From Janthinobacterium lividum (GTDB lineage Bacteria > Pseudomonadota > Gammaproteobacteria > Steroidobacterales > Steroidobacteraceae): a stretch of DNA of 21,300 nt. This document shows, piece after piece, positions 1-8,085 of the stretch. The stretch spans positions 1-21,300 of the forward strand of contig CALPVO020000003.1 of the NCBI GenBank assembly GCA_943327025.2, in the 5' to 3' direction. Both the position numbers and the translations under genes were made by a program. The notes beneath the pieces are model-generated. The model saw nothing but the letters and a program-made list of their open reading frames with translations, did not search any database and was not told where the DNA came from. Within the stretch, counting starts at the first letter, position 1; each line of letters begins with the position of its first letter.

Positions 1-938
1 AGATGGGCGCTGTCATCAGCACCAACAACGGGACACCACCGGTGACGGTGCACGGCGTCGGCAAGGAAGGCGGACGCTTGCATGGTGTGGTGCACGACCT
101 TCAGGTCGCGAGCGCGCAGGTGAAGTCGGCGCTGTTGTTGGCGGGTCTTTACGCCGACGGGCCGACCACCGTCATTGAACACGCCGTTACCCGCGACCAC
201 ACCGAGCGCATGCTCAGAGCCTTCGGCGCGGCAGTTTCCACGACCGTGGACGGCAGCACGCGGACGGTCGTGCTGCATCCGCCGGAGCGCCTGCAGGGCT
301 GCACGCTTGAGGTTCCCGGAGATATCTCTTCCGCTGCTTTCTTCCTGGTGGCTGGCAGCATCGCGCCGCAGGGCAAACTGCTGGTGAAAAATGTTGGCCT
401 AAACCCGACGCGTACCGGTGTCATCGATATCCTGCGCTTGATGGGTGCGGATCTGCGCATCCTGAACCCGCGCGAGGCGGGCGGCGAGCCGGTGGCGGAC
501 ATCGAGGTTCACGCTTCACGCCTCAAAGGTATTCGGGTACCGCGCGAACTGGTGCCTTTGGCCATCGATGAATTTCCCGTGCTGTTTGTCGCGGCCGCTT
601 GTGCCGAAGGCGAAACCATTGTCGAAGGTGCGGAGGAACTCCGCGTCAAGGAAAGCGACCGTATCGCCTCCATGGAAGCGGGCCTGAAGGCGCTGGGTAT
701 TCCTTGCGAGGCGCGTCATGACGGCATGGTGCTCGCCGGTTGCGCGGCAGGGTCCCGACCGTTTGGCCCGGGCACGGTGGATAGCCGGGGTGACCATCGC
801 ATCGCTATGGCGTTTGCTGTCGCCAGCCTTGCCGCCAGCGGCCCGCTACTCATCGAGGATGTGGCCAACGTCGCCACCTCGTTCCCGTCATTTGCCGCTT
901 TGGCGGGGGCTATCGGCCTCGCTGTGGCCCCAGCCTGA
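1..938 (+). CDS. aroA: 3-phosphoshikimate 1-carboxyvinyltransferase (EPSP synthase), 5' partial
   Basis: Condenses shikimate-3-phosphate with phosphoenolpyruvate in the cytoplasmic shikimate pathway. About 311 residues are in the window against roughly 430 for a whole enzyme, so the N-terminal quarter to third lies upstream; the ATG at 3-5 is probably internal. Visible family motifs are [15 protein letters not shown] near the start, [39 protein letters not shown] and [12 protein letters not shown]. These resemble the Bacillus-type (class II) enzyme more than the E. coli type. The TGA stop at 936-938 overlaps the ATG of cmk by one base, so the two are translationally coupled. In Pseudomonas a related AroA is the C-terminal half of a TyrA-AroA fusion; whether that holds here cannot be seen. 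Confidence 0.95.
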   Translation, partial: MGAVISTNNGTPPVTVHGVGKEGGRLHGVVHDLQVASAQVKSALLLAGLYADGPTTVIEHAVTRDHTERMLRAFGAAVSTTVDGSTRTVVLHPPERLQGCTLEVPGDISSAAFFLVAGSIAPQGKLLVKNVGLNPTRTGVIDILRLMGADLRILNPREAGGEPVADIEVHASRLKGIRVPRELVPLAIDEFPVLFVAAACAEGETIVEGAEELRVKESDRIASMEAGLKALGIPCEARHDGMVLAGCAAGSRPFGPGTVDSRGDHRIAMAFAVASLAASGPLLIEDVANVATSFPSFAALAGAIGLAVAPA

Positions 939-1621
939 TGCCATTGCCTCCCGTTCTTGCCATTGATGGCCCCAGCGGCTCCGGCAAGGGGACGGTGTGT
1001 CGGCGGGTGGCGGCGGCGCTCGGTTGGCACTTGCTCGATAGCGGCGCGCTTTATCGCGTGGTAGCGCATGGGGCCGCTGCTGTCGGCGTAGCGGCCACGG
1101 ACGAAGCCGGGCACGCGGCATTCGCGCGCACCATGGACGTCGTGTTCGGCGCCACGTCAAACGGGGACGAGCGCATTGTGCTGGGCGGCCTCGACGTCGC
1201 CAGCGCCATCCGGACCGAATCGGCCGGCGCTGCCGCTTCACGGGTGGCGGCCTGGCCCGCCGTGCGTCAAGCGCTGGTGGAGAGGCAACGGGCTTTCGCT
1301 GTGCTGCCCGGTTTGGTGGCGGACGGGCGGGACATGGGCTCCGTTATTTTTCCGGACGCGGGGCTGAAGGTGTTCCTGACGGCAAGCGCGGAAGAACGCG
1401 CGGCAAGACGCCATAAGCAGTTGATGGAAAAGGGTATTAATGCTAATCTCGCGGACCTTTCGTTGGAGATCGCCGAGCGCGACCGCCGCGATGCCACCCG
1501 CCCGGTGGCACCGTTGGTAGCCACGCCCGACGCCATCATCATCGATTCGACTCGTCTCCCGCCGGACACCGTCGTGGCGCAAGTGCTTGCTTTGGCACGC
1601 GCGCGCTTCGGTGTTGGCTGA
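938..1621 (+). CDS. cmk: Cytidylate kinase
   Basis: Phosphorylates CMP and dCMP with ATP, recycling cytidine nucleotides from RNA and lipid turnover. The 227-residue protein has the family's usual length. The P-loop GPSGSGKGT is at about residues 9-17, followed by LDSGALYRV and by [22 protein letters not shown], the acceptor-nucleotide and LID-proximal region; [10 protein letters not shown] near residue 187 is the conserved lid stretch. The start ATG at 938 overlaps the aroA stop (TGATG), and no separate ribosome-binding site is visible, which suggests reinitiation after aroA. The order aroA-cmk-rpsA is the common gammaproteobacterial arrangement. Confidence 0.96.
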   Translation: MPLPPVLAIDGPSGSGKGTVCRRVAAALGWHLLDSGALYRVVAHGAAAVGVAATDEAGHAAFARTMDVVFGATSNGDERIVLGGLDVASAIRTESAGAAASRVAAWPAVRQALVERQRAFAVLPGLVADGRDMGSVIFPDAGLKVFLTASAEERAARRHKQLMEKGINANLADLSLEIAERDRRDATRPVAPLVATPDAIIIDSTRLPPDTVVAQVLALARARFGVG

Positions 1622-1725
1622 AGGCATTCCCGGTGTGGTTCCGGGGTGGGCTTGCCCGCCGTGGTGCCGCGTTTCTGTAACCCGTCGGTTTTCCCGTGTT
1701 TTCCGCGGCCCGACACAACCCTAGA

Positions 1726-1738
1726 GAGGCGGCGCCTC
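1726..1738 (+). promoter_or_regulatory. Hairpin in the rpsA leader; no Shine-Dalgarno before the start
   Basis: GAGGC (1726-1730) and GCCTC (1734-1738) form a short stem with a 3-base loop, 20 bases before the rpsA ATG. The bases just before the start (AATCCACCCC) hold no purine-rich ribosome-binding site. Enterobacterial rpsA leaders are known to lack a good Shine-Dalgarno, to fold into hairpins and to be autoregulated by S1. Extending that model to this leader is inference. Confidence 0.35.
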
Positions 1739-1758
1739 CGGCGCTCGCAATCCACCCC

Positions 1759-3438
1759 ATGAGCGAATCTTTTGCTGAACTGTTTGAACAAAGTCTGGCT
1801 TCCCAGCGTATCAAGCCGGGCCAGATCCTCACCGGTCTCATCGTCTCCGTCGGCCCCGACTTCGTCGTGGTCAACGTCGGACTGAAGTCCGAGGCGGTCA
1901 TTGAGGTCGAGCAGTTCAAGAACGAAAAGGGCGAAGTCGAAGCCGTCGTCGGCGAGATGGTCGAAGTGGCGCTGGACAGCGTTGAAGACGGCACGGGTGC
2001 CACCCGTCTGTCGCGCGAGAAGGCCAAGCGTGCTCGTACTTGGACGCGCCTCGAAGTGGCGTTCAACGACCAAGCCATCGTGCAGGGCATCATCAACGGC
2101 CGCGTCAAGGGCGGTTTCACCGTCGAGATCGAGAACGTCCGTGCCTTCCTGCCGGGCTCACTCGTTGACGTGCGCCCCGTGCGCGACCCGTCCTATCTCG
2201 AAGGCAAGGTCCTCGAGTTCAAGGTCATCAAGCTGGACCAGAAGCGCAACAACGTCGTTGTGTCGCGTCGTGCGGTGGTCGAGCAGGAATACAGCGCCGA
2301 GCGTTCGGCTCTGCTGGACAACCTCCAGGAAGGTGCCATCGTCAAGGGTTCGGTCAAGAACCTCACCGACTACGGCGCGTTCGTGGACCTCGGCGGCATC
2401 GATGGCCTGCTGCACATCACGGACATGGCGTGGAAGCGCGTCAAGCATCCGTCGGAAGTGGTCAAGGTCGGTGACGAAATCGACGTCCGCATCCTCAAGT
2501 TCGACCGCGAGCGTCAGCGCGTTTCGCTGGGCATTAAGCAGCTCGGCGCGGACCCCTGGCAGCACATTGCTCGTCGCTACCCGGCGGAAAGCCGCATCTG
2601 GGGCAAGGTCACCAACATCGCCGACTACGGCTGCTTCGTGGAAATCGAAGAGGGCGTCGAAGGCTTGGTGCACGTCTCCGAGATGGACTGGACCAACAAG
2701 AACGTCAACCCGGGCAAGGTGGTCCAGGTTGGCGAAGAAGTCGAGGTCATGGTCATCGACATCGACGAGGAGCGTCGTCGTATCTCGCTCGGCCTGAAGC
2801 AGTGCAAGCCGAACCCCTGGAAGGAGTTCTCCGAGAACTACAACCGTGGCGACCGCGTGTCCGGCCAGATCAAGTCCATCACCGATTTCGGTATCTTCAT
2901 CGGCCTGGCTGGTGGTATCGACGGTCTTGTGCATCTCTCGGACATCTCTTGGGATGCCCCGGGCGAAGAAGCCGTTCGCAACTACGCCAAGGGCGCCAAC
3001 CTCGAAGCGATGGTTCTCTCCATCGACCCGGAGCGCGAGCGTATTTCCCTCGGCATCAAGCAGATGGCGAAGGATCCGTTCTCGGGCTACTTGGCCGAGC
3101 ATCCCAAGGGCAGCATCGTCCGCGGTGTGGTGCGCGAAGTGGATGCCCGTGGCGCGGTCATCGACCTCGAAGGTGGCGTGGAAGGCTACCTGCGTGCTTC
3201 CGAACTGGCTCGTGACCGCGTCGAAGACGCGCGCAGCGTGCTGAAGGTCGGCGAGGAAATCGAGGCCCGCTTCACGGGTGTCGATCGCAAGACCCGTTCG
3301 ATTGCGCTCTCCATCAAGGCCAAGGAGGCCCATGAGGAGGCAGAAGCCGTGTCGCAGTACGGTGGCTCCGCGGAGTCGACCGGCACCAGCCTCGGCGACC
3401 TGCTGAAGGCGCAGCTGTCGGACCGCAACGACGACTGA
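1759..3438 (+). CDS. rpsA: 30S ribosomal protein S1
   Basis: RNA-binding ribosomal protein that docks and unfolds mRNA at the 30S subunit. I place the start at ATG 1759 ([13 protein letters not shown]), which matches the known S1 N-terminus and gives 559 residues, close to the 557 of E. coli; an in-frame extension upstream to 1696 has no support. Six S1 OB-fold repeats can be followed at roughly residues 21-87, 105-171, 192-260, 277-347, 364-434 and 451-520. Hallmarks include [31 protein letters not shown] and [11 protein letters not shown]. It lies between cmk and ihfB, as in many gammaproteobacteria. The start lacks a Shine-Dalgarno, fitting S1 autocontrol known in enterobacteria. Confidence 0.97.
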   Translation: MSESFAELFEQSLASQRIKPGQILTGLIVSVGPDFVVVNVGLKSEAVIEVEQFKNEKGEVEAVVGEMVEVALDSVEDGTGATRLSREKAKRARTWTRLEVAFNDQAIVQGIINGRVKGGFTVEIENVRAFLPGSLVDVRPVRDPSYLEGKVLEFKVIKLDQKRNNVVVSRRAVVEQEYSAERSALLDNLQEGAIVKGSVKNLTDYGAFVDLGGIDGLLHITDMAWKRVKHPSEVVKVGDEIDVRILKFDRERQRVSLGIKQLGADPWQHIARRYPAESRIWGKVTNIADYGCFVEIEEGVEGLVHVSEMDWTNKNVNPGKVVQVGEEVEVMVIDIDEERRRISLGLKQCKPNPWKEFSENYNRGDRVSGQIKSITDFGIFIGLAGGIDGLVHLSDISWDAPGEEAVRNYAKGANLEAMVLSIDPERERISLGIKQMAKDPFSGYLAEHPKGSIVRGVVREVDARGAVIDLEGGVEGYLRASELARDRVEDARSVLKVGEEIEARFTGVDRKTRSIALSIKAKEAHEEAEAVSQYGGSAESTGTSLGDLLKAQLSDRNDD

Positions 3439-3445
3439 CGGCATA

Positions 3446-3475
3446 CCGTCGGCGGGGGATAGCCCCCGCCGACGG
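3446..3475 (+). terminator. Perfect 13-bp stem-loop between rpsA and ihfB
   Basis: CCGTCGGCGGGGG (3446-3458) pairs exactly with CCCCCGCCGACGG (3463-3475) around a 4-base loop ATAG. It starts 8 bases after the rpsA stop and is followed by ACCGTTTCCCTCC, which has only three consecutive T. It is therefore a strong stem with a poor U-tract. It may partly terminate, block 3' exonucleases or set the ratio of rpsA to ihfB message. Confidence 0.6.
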
Positions 3476-3514
3476 ACCGTTTCCCTCCACGGTTTTCGCG
3501 ATGCAGGCCTCCGC

Positions 3515-3817
3515 ATGACGAAGTCCGAATTAATCGAACTGATGACTGCCAAGCAGCAGCACCTTCCTTCGAAGGATGTGGAGCTGGCGGTCAAGCAACT
3601 GCTCGATATCATGGGTGACGCCCTCGCCAACGGCGAGCGCATCGAAATCCGTGGGTTTGGCAGTTTCTCGCTGCATTTCAGGCCGCCCCGCCAAGGCCGC
3701 AACCCGAAAACGGGCGAAGCGGTGGCGCTGGCTGGCAAATACGTGCCTCATTTCAAGCCCGGTAAAGATCTCCGTGATCGCGTAAACGACGGGCAGGCTT
3801 ATCCCATACGGGAATGA
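3515..3817 (+). CDS. ihfB: Integration host factor subunit beta
   Basis: Forms the IHF heterodimer with IhfA, bending DNA sharply at specific sites in recombination, replication and transcription. The 100-residue protein has the HU/IHF fold: [10 protein letters not shown] at the N-terminus, [12 protein letters not shown] at about residues 45-57, then the DNA-binding arm with [10 protein letters not shown], whose proline intercalates in the family, and [14 protein letters not shown] near the end. It follows rpsA by 76 bases across a strong stem-loop. No clear ribosome-binding site precedes ATG 3515. The gene order rpsA-ihfB is conserved in gammaproteobacteria and supports the beta-subunit assignment over HU. 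Confidence 0.95.
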   Translation: MTKSELIELMTAKQQHLPSKDVELAVKQLLDIMGDALANGERIEIRGFGSFSLHFRPPRQGRNPKTGEAVALAGKYVPHFKPGKDLRDRVNDGQAYPIRE

Positions 3818-3871
3818 TTCCTTTTGTGGGTTGGCGCACGCTGGGTCGCGCTCCCGCGTTACACTGACGCC

Positions 3872-5065
3872 ATGGTCGTCGGTCACGTTCTTCGCAACAT
3901 CGCCATTATTGCGGCTGCTGTCGTGTTCGGCTGGTATGCCGCGCGCCGCTGGCGCATTGGCGGTACCCCCGAGCCCCGTCCAGCCTCGCGCGAGTATCTC
4001 GCCGGTCTTAACTATCTGGTACAAGACCAACCCGACCGAGCACTGGAAGCCTTCCTGCGCGCGGTAGAGGCGGACCAAGACACCGTAGAGATGCATTTGG
4101 CCTTGGGTGCGCTTTACCGGCGCCGCGGCGAAATTGACCGCGCCATCCGCGTGCACCAAAACCTCATCAGCCGTGAAGATCTCGATCCCCGTCAGCGCGA
4201 GCAGGCGACTTATGCCTTGTCGCAAGACTACTTCCGCGCCGGGCTGCACGACCGCGCCGAGAAACTGCTACAGCCATTGTCCGAGGGCGGCACTTACCGT
4301 CTAGCAGCGCTCAAGGATTTGATTCGCCTCTATGAGTTGCAGCGCGACTGGGCGCATGCCATGGAGGTGGGCCAGGCACTGGCGAGGATTGGGCGCCCCA
4401 ACAGCGAGCACGAGGTTGCGCATTACGCCTGCGAAATCATTGGTGCGGCGTTGGCGTCACAGCAGTGGGAAGTGGCCCGCGAACAACTGAAATCCGCCAA
4501 GGCTGAACTGAAGCGTTTCCCGCGTGCAGCCTTGTTGCGAGCGGATCTTGCCGTTCATGACGGCGAACCACTGGAGGCCATGGAGTGGTTACGGCGTGGG
4601 CTTGAGCAGCAACCCGACTTGGCACCCGAGGTGTTGCCACGGGTGCGGCGCGCAGTGGCTGCCGGTGGCGATGCAGCCCTGGCATAGGACTGGCTCGACA
4701 AGGCGCAGCCTTCGGTACGGACGCATGTGGTGCAGGCTGCCTTACTCGGCGATTACCTCGATTTGCCGCTGCTCCGCGAGTTAACCCGCGTCCACTTGCT
4801 GGAGCGTCCTGGCATTGGCGAAGTGTTGCGGGCGGTCTTGCCGGAGGGTGGCAGCCTCGGCGATACGCAGTTGGATGGGGTGTGCGCCGCTTTGCGCAAG
4901 CAGGCACGCAAGAACGCCCGGTATCGTTGCCAGCAATGCGGCTTTTCTACCACCACCTTTTTCTGGCAATGCCCCGGTTGCAAGACCTGGGATGGCTTGA
5001 AGCCGTTAGCGGAAGTGGATGTCCTGTTGCCAGCACCGCGCGCCCAGGAAGAAACCCAAACTTAG
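3872..5065 (+). pseudogene. lapB: LapB (YciM)-type LPS assembly protein, interrupted by an in-frame TAG at 4685-4687
   Basis: LapB is an inner-membrane-anchored cytoplasmic TPR protein that, in E. coli, controls LpxC degradation and so LPS amount. From ATG 3872 the frame gives one membrane helix (NIAIIAAAVVFGWYAARR) and a series of TPR units such as EYLAGLNYLVQDQPDRALEA. It then meets TAG at codon 272. The same frame stays open to TAG 5063-5065 and encodes the rest, ending in a rubredoxin-like zinc knuckle with CQQCGF and CPGCKTW. With the stop ignored the length is about 397 residues, against 389 in E. coli. The product is a 271-residue protein without its zinc domain, unless the TAG is a sequence error or is read through. 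An upstream TTG at 3824 is an unlikely start. The lapA gene often found with lapB is absent. Confidence 0.85.
4688..5065 (+). other. Stranded 3' part of lapB encoding the rubredoxin-like C-terminal domain
   Basis: About 125 codons follow the amber codon in the lapB frame and contain no further stop before the natural C-terminus. The segment begins DWLDKAQPS and holds the last helical repeats and two CxxC pairs (CQQC, CPGC) spaced as in rubredoxin-like zinc ribbons. A GTG at 4727 could serve as a restart codon, but no convincing ribosome-binding site lies before it. Independent translation is possible but unproven. Confidence 0.6.
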
Positions 5066-5227
5066 CGCTTGGCCCGGAGTCGGTCGGTTCGCTCCCGCGG
5101 CAATGGGTATTCGAGTTATTGGCGCAAGCGCCTGCATAGCCGTTGCCTCGTCGTTGGGGCGGCGCATTTTCGCGTGAATGCGTGCGTTTCCTGGCTGGTT
5201 TCGCTGGTGGGCTGTGGGCATCCTGAA

Positions 5228-5262
5228 CTTGTCCGGGGACTACGGTCGGTCCCCGCTTCAAG
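5228..5262 (+). promoter_or_regulatory. Two-tier stem-loop just upstream of the ComEA-like gene
   Basis: CTTG (5228-5231) pairs with CAAG (5259-5262) outside CGGGGAC (5234-5240), which pairs with GTCCCCG (5249-5255) around an 8-base loop. The structure ends two bases before the AAGGAG ribosome-binding site at 5264-5269 and leaves it free. It could stabilise the message 5' end. The rest of the 210-base gap 5066-5275 shows no other recognisable gene or site. Confidence 0.35.
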
Positions 5263-5275
5263 CAAGGAGCATTTC

Positions 5276-5689
5276 ATGAAACCCTATTTCGTTTCTCAAC
5301 CCTCTGCACCGGCCAGTCGGCCGGCCCCGGGTCCTCTCCGTACGCGGGCTCGTTTGCTCGCGGCGGGCGCCATCCTCGCTGCCGGGCTCACCGTCATGGT
5401 GCCGGCCGCTGCCGGCCCCGTGAACGTGAACACCGCGGACGCCCGCACGCTCCAGAAGGAGTTGGTGGGTATTGGTCCTGCCAAGGCCCAAGCCATCGTG
5501 GCTGCGCGGGAAAAAAATGGCCCGTTCAAGTCGCTCGAAGAAGTCGCGCGCGTCAAGGGCGTGGGCAAGAAGCTGGTGGACCGCAACCGCGGGAATCTCC
5601 GGTTGGATGGTAAAGGGCAGACGGGGGGTGCCGCTGCTGCCTCGGGTGCTACGGCGGGTGGTGCCCCCAGTGGTGCTACCAGTCACTAG
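5276..5689 (+). CDS. Secreted ComEA-like helix-hairpin-helix protein
   Basis: A 137-residue protein with a basic N-terminus and a hydrophobic segment (about residues 27-46, LLAAGAILAAGLTV), which acts as a signal peptide or anchor. A single ComEA-type helix-hairpin-helix domain follows at about residues 48-110: VNVNTADARTLQ, GIGPAKAQAIV, FKSLEEVARVKGVGKK. The tail is Ala/Gly/Ser-rich and probably disordered. ComEA family proteins bind double-stranded DNA in the periplasm during natural transformation, so DNA uptake is a plausible role, but similar short proteins exist in bacteria with no proven competence. The start at ATG 5276 is set by AAGGAG at 5264-5269. It stops at TAG 5687-5689. Confidence 0.88.
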   Translation: MKPYFVSQPSAPASRPAPGPLRTRARLLAAGAILAAGLTVMVPAAAGPVNVNTADARTLQKELVGIGPAKAQAIVAAREKNGPFKSLEEVARVKGVGKKLVDRNRGNLRLDGKGQTGGAAAASGATAGGAPSGATSH

Positions 5690-5714
5690 GCATTAATCGC
5701 CCGTGGGTGGGGCC

Positions 5715-5729
5715 GGTCACGGAGTTGCA
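5715..5729 (+). promoter_or_regulatory. Possible sigma-54 type -24/-12 element before galU
   Basis: GG at 5715-5716 and GC at 5727-5728 are separated by exactly ten bases, and the -12 half reads TTGCA (5725-5729), as in sigma-54 promoters. The centre (TCAC) departs from the consensus GGCACG. It lies 46 bases before the galU ATG. No good sigma-70 pair was found in the same gap. The match is short, so it is only a candidate. Confidence 0.25.
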
Positions 5730-5775
5730 GTGTTATTGTCGGTATCATGTTGCGGTTCCGCTTTAGGATGAAGCC

Positions 5776-6696
5776 ATGACCCGAATCATTCGCACTGCTG
5801 TTTTCCCCGTGGCCGGCCGCGGCACCCGTTTTCTTCCCGCCACCAAGGCGAGTCCGAAGGAAATGCTGCCAGTAGTGGATAAGCCACTCATCCAGTACGC
5901 CGTGGAAGAGGCGCTCGCCGCTGGTGCCGAGAACCTCGTGTTCATCACCGGCAGCAGCAAACGCGCCATCGAAGACCACTTCGACTCGGACCCTGAACTG
6001 GAGGCCGCACTCCAGGAGCAGGGCAAACACGACCTGCTCGAGAGCCTGCGCGGCATTCTGCCTCGTCAGGCCAATTGCATCTACATTCGTCAGCCTGCGC
6101 CGTTGGGCCTAGGCCACGCGGTGCTGTGTGCCAGGCCGGTGGTTGGCGATGAGCCGTTCTTCGTCCACTTGGCGGACGATCTCATCGACGCTGAGACGCC
6201 GTGCCTTGCCCAGATGGCTGCCGTACACGCCCGCCATGGCGGTAGTGTTCTTGGTGTGCAGACGGTAGCCCCCAGCGAAACCCACAAGTACGGCATTGTT
6301 GCCGCCACTGAGGACCCGGCGGAATCCGCATTCGCGGGGGAACCGACGGGCCGCGTCTCCCTGGTGCAGCGTATTGTCGAAAAGCCGAAGTCGGGCACGG
6401 CGCCCTCCAACCTGGCCGTGGTGGGTCGCTACATCCTCGCTGGCAAAATCTTCGAGAAGTTGGCGAAGATTGGTCGCGGGGCGGGCGGTGAAATTCAGTT
6501 GACGGACGGCATTGCTGCGCTGCTCGGCGAAGACCCGGTGAGGGCCTACGCCTTTGAGGGCAAGCGCTATGACTGTGGTTCGAAACTCGGTTATCTGGAA
6601 GCCACCGTGGAGTTCGGTTTGAAGCACCCAGGGCTAGGTGAGGACTTCGCCAATTACCTCGCCGCCTTGGTGGCTAGTCGCCTGCGGAGTAAATGA
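5776..6696 (+). CDS. galU: UTP-glucose-1-phosphate uridylyltransferase
   Basis: Makes UDP-glucose from UTP and glucose-1-phosphate, supplying LPS core, exopolysaccharide and periplasmic glucan synthesis. The 306-residue protein is full length. It has the nucleotide-binding signature [22 protein letters not shown] at the N-terminus, [21 protein letters not shown], the VEKPK stretch, the GEIQLTDGI motif and [15 protein letters not shown] near the C-terminus. An AGGA at 5765-5768 lies seven bases before ATG 5776. Transcription probably starts within the 86-base gap after the ComEA-like gene. A weak terminator follows the stop. Its nearness to lapB fits cell-envelope biogenesis. Confidence 0.96.
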   Translation: MTRIIRTAVFPVAGRGTRFLPATKASPKEMLPVVDKPLIQYAVEEALAAGAENLVFITGSSKRAIEDHFDSDPELEAALQEQGKHDLLESLRGILPRQANCIYIRQPAPLGLGHAVLCARPVVGDEPFFVHLADDLIDAETPCLAQMAAVHARHGGSVLGVQTVAPSETHKYGIVAATEDPAESAFAGEPTGRVSLVQRIVEKPKSGTAPSNLAVVGRYILAGKIFEKLAKIGRGAGGEIQLTDGIAALLGEDPVRAYAFEGKRYDCGSKLGYLEATVEFGLKHPGLGEDFANYLAALVASRLRSK

Positions 6697-6720
6697 AAAC
6701 CCGTATTTTGTAGGGGTTTT
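6696..6720 (+). terminator. Probable weak terminator after galU
   Basis: AAAACCC (6696-6702) pairs with GGGTTTT (6714-6720) around an 11-base loop, overlapping the last base of the galU stop. The T residues are the 3' arm itself and only CGG follows, so termination strength is uncertain. Confidence 0.4.
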
Positions 6721-6828
6721 CGGATAGTCGCTGCTTTTGTCGATAGCGGCGTTTGCGGGTCTTCGGTGTCTTGTAACCGCCTGAAACAAAACTGTTATTT
6801 TTGATTGGCGCGCTTCGTGCTTGGTAAT

Positions 6829-6898
6829 CCGCCGGGAGAGAACCTTCTTCTCGCCGGGTGTGAATCCGGTGAGGCGGGGGCTTTTCAGAGCCCCCGTC
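6829..6898 (+). promoter_or_regulatory. Structured leader RNA before the secreted orphan gene
   Basis: Three nested or adjacent helices can be drawn. CCGCC (about 6829-6833) can close with GGCGG (6873-6877). Inside it, GAGAA and TTCTC form a hairpin. CGGGGGCT (6875-6882) pairs perfectly with AGCCCCCG (6889-6896) around TTTCAG. The first and third share bases and so are mutually exclusive, as in a switch. The last stem sits 28 bases before ATG 6925. It is not followed by a T-run, so it is not a standard terminator. The region 6697-6828 shows only a weak possible promoter (TTGTAA 6771-6776, TTATTT 6795-6800). Confidence 0.35.
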
Positions 6899-6924
6899 CA
6901 ACTCCAAGCAGAAGTGAGCCTCCT

Positions 6925-8016
6925 ATGTCTATTTCCTCTTCAGCGTCGCGGAATACCCTCCGTCACGTCGTCAGCGCAGCTCTATTGGGGTTGGGCACAG
7001 TGGTGGCCGGTAACGCCGCTGCAGCTATCGCGCCGCTCTCCATCGAAGGCCCCATCCAGAGCATTGTGCGCAACTCGTCCACCTCGGCGACGATGGTTTG
7101 CGATGGCGTCACCATCCAAATCAACGCCAGCACTGTGCTGACATCGCCGCTGCACAAACTCAACATCGACATGATGACTTCGACCGACGCCTTCCAGGCC
7201 GCCGGTTACTCGCAGTTGTCTGGCCAGAAGCAGCAAGGCTTCGTCGGCGGCACCTGCATCATGGACGGCATGCGGGACGATGCGACGGGCTTGACCATCG
7301 CCACGCTCATGAACGTTTCCTTGGGCGAGACTGTTCTGGCCGGCAACGTTTCGGACGCGCCGCGCAAGAATGGCAAGCCGCTAGCGATTGCCGGCGTGAA
7401 GATTGTACCCATCGATGATGCACGGCTTAACGCTGTGGAGCCGGCGACGGGCTTGTGGACGGATGCGAACGGCACCCAGAACCTCGCTCCCTACTTCGAG
7501 ACGGTTCACAATAACTACGGCTTCGGTGTCGACCCGAACTCGGTGGGGTTCCTCCGCAACAATGTCAGCACGCCGGACTTGGTGTCGGCAGCCGGTTACC
7601 TGGGCACGGATGGCAAGCTCTATGCGCTTGAAATCTCGACGACCAACCCGAGCAATGTGCTGGACAAGACGCCTAGAGCCACCATTACTGATGGTGATGT
7701 GCAGGACACGTTTGTGGCCGCGAATGACCGTGTGGTATCGCGGGGTGGGTGCTTGTTGCCTACTGGCAAGACTTCTACGGTAGTGACGCTGGCGGGCGAA
7801 GTCGGCGGCGGTGTTTGGCAGACCTTCGGCCAGGCGGTTTGCACTGTCGTTTTGGCGGATGCGCCATTTGGCCGCTGGAAGCTTGACGTGCCGCGGACCA
7901 CTTTCGTGGGCAACCACGTGCCGTACCGTTTGCGCATTACGATGGCGGGTACGCCTACGCCGCTCTACGACTTCATTGTTCCTCAGCAGCGCGTAGTGGC
8001 TCTGATTATTCCCTGA
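6925..8016 (+). CDS. Secreted protein of unknown function (363 residues)
   Basis: I do not recognise a named family. The start at ATG 6925 is chosen because it puts a typical signal peptide at the N-terminus (hydrophobic VVSAALLGLGTVVAG, cleavage near AAAA at residues 31-34); the in-frame extension to 6805 is leader sequence. The mature part has four cysteines, at about residues 59, 111, 276 and 306, which could form two disulfides. Short beta-rich units recur (IEGPIQSIV, DGVTIQINASTV, VSLGETVLAGNVSDAP), faintly like DUF5666-type small-barrel repeats, which is a guess. There are no catalytic motifs, no membrane anchor and no C-terminal sorting signal. It is monocistronic: a structured leader precedes it and a strong terminator follows. 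Confidence 0.85.
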   Translation: MSISSSASRNTLRHVVSAALLGLGTVVAGNAAAAIAPLSIEGPIQSIVRNSSTSATMVCDGVTIQINASTVLTSPLHKLNIDMMTSTDAFQAAGYSQLSGQKQQGFVGGTCIMDGMRDDATGLTIATLMNVSLGETVLAGNVSDAPRKNGKPLAIAGVKIVPIDDARLNAVEPATGLWTDANGTQNLAPYFETVHNNYGFGVDPNSVGFLRNNVSTPDLVSAAGYLGTDGKLYALEISTTNPSNVLDKTPRATITDGDVQDTFVAANDRVVSRGGCLLPTGKTSTVVTLAGEVGGGVWQTFGQAVCTVVLADAPFGRWKLDVPRTTFVGNHVPYRLRITMAGTPTPLYDFIVPQQRVVALIIP

Positions 8017-8085
8017 GACGTCGATTCGTATTGATCGTTTCCTCACGCATGGATTACCTGACCCCGGATGACCGGTTTACAGGTG

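Noticed and set aside
2158..3738. Long minus-strand open frame (526 codons) opposite rpsA and ihfB
   Set aside because: Shadow of GC-rich coding DNA; the plus-strand frame encodes unmistakable S1 repeats and the opposite frame has no recognisable motif.
4685..4687. TAG as a sense codon (genetic-code change)
   Set aside because: TAG also ends the ComEA-like, GH3 and protease genes at the natural C-termini, so a general reassignment is unlikely.
5069..5275. N-terminal extension of the ComEA-like protein from an upstream TTG
   Set aside because: The extension is not protein-like, and ATG 5276 has a strong AAGGAG at the right distance.
6801..6924. Possible cobalamin riboswitch (GAATCCGGTGAGGCGGGGGC looks similar at first sight)
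   Set aside because: The conserved B12 box and the rest of the core are absent, and the downstream gene has no link to B12.
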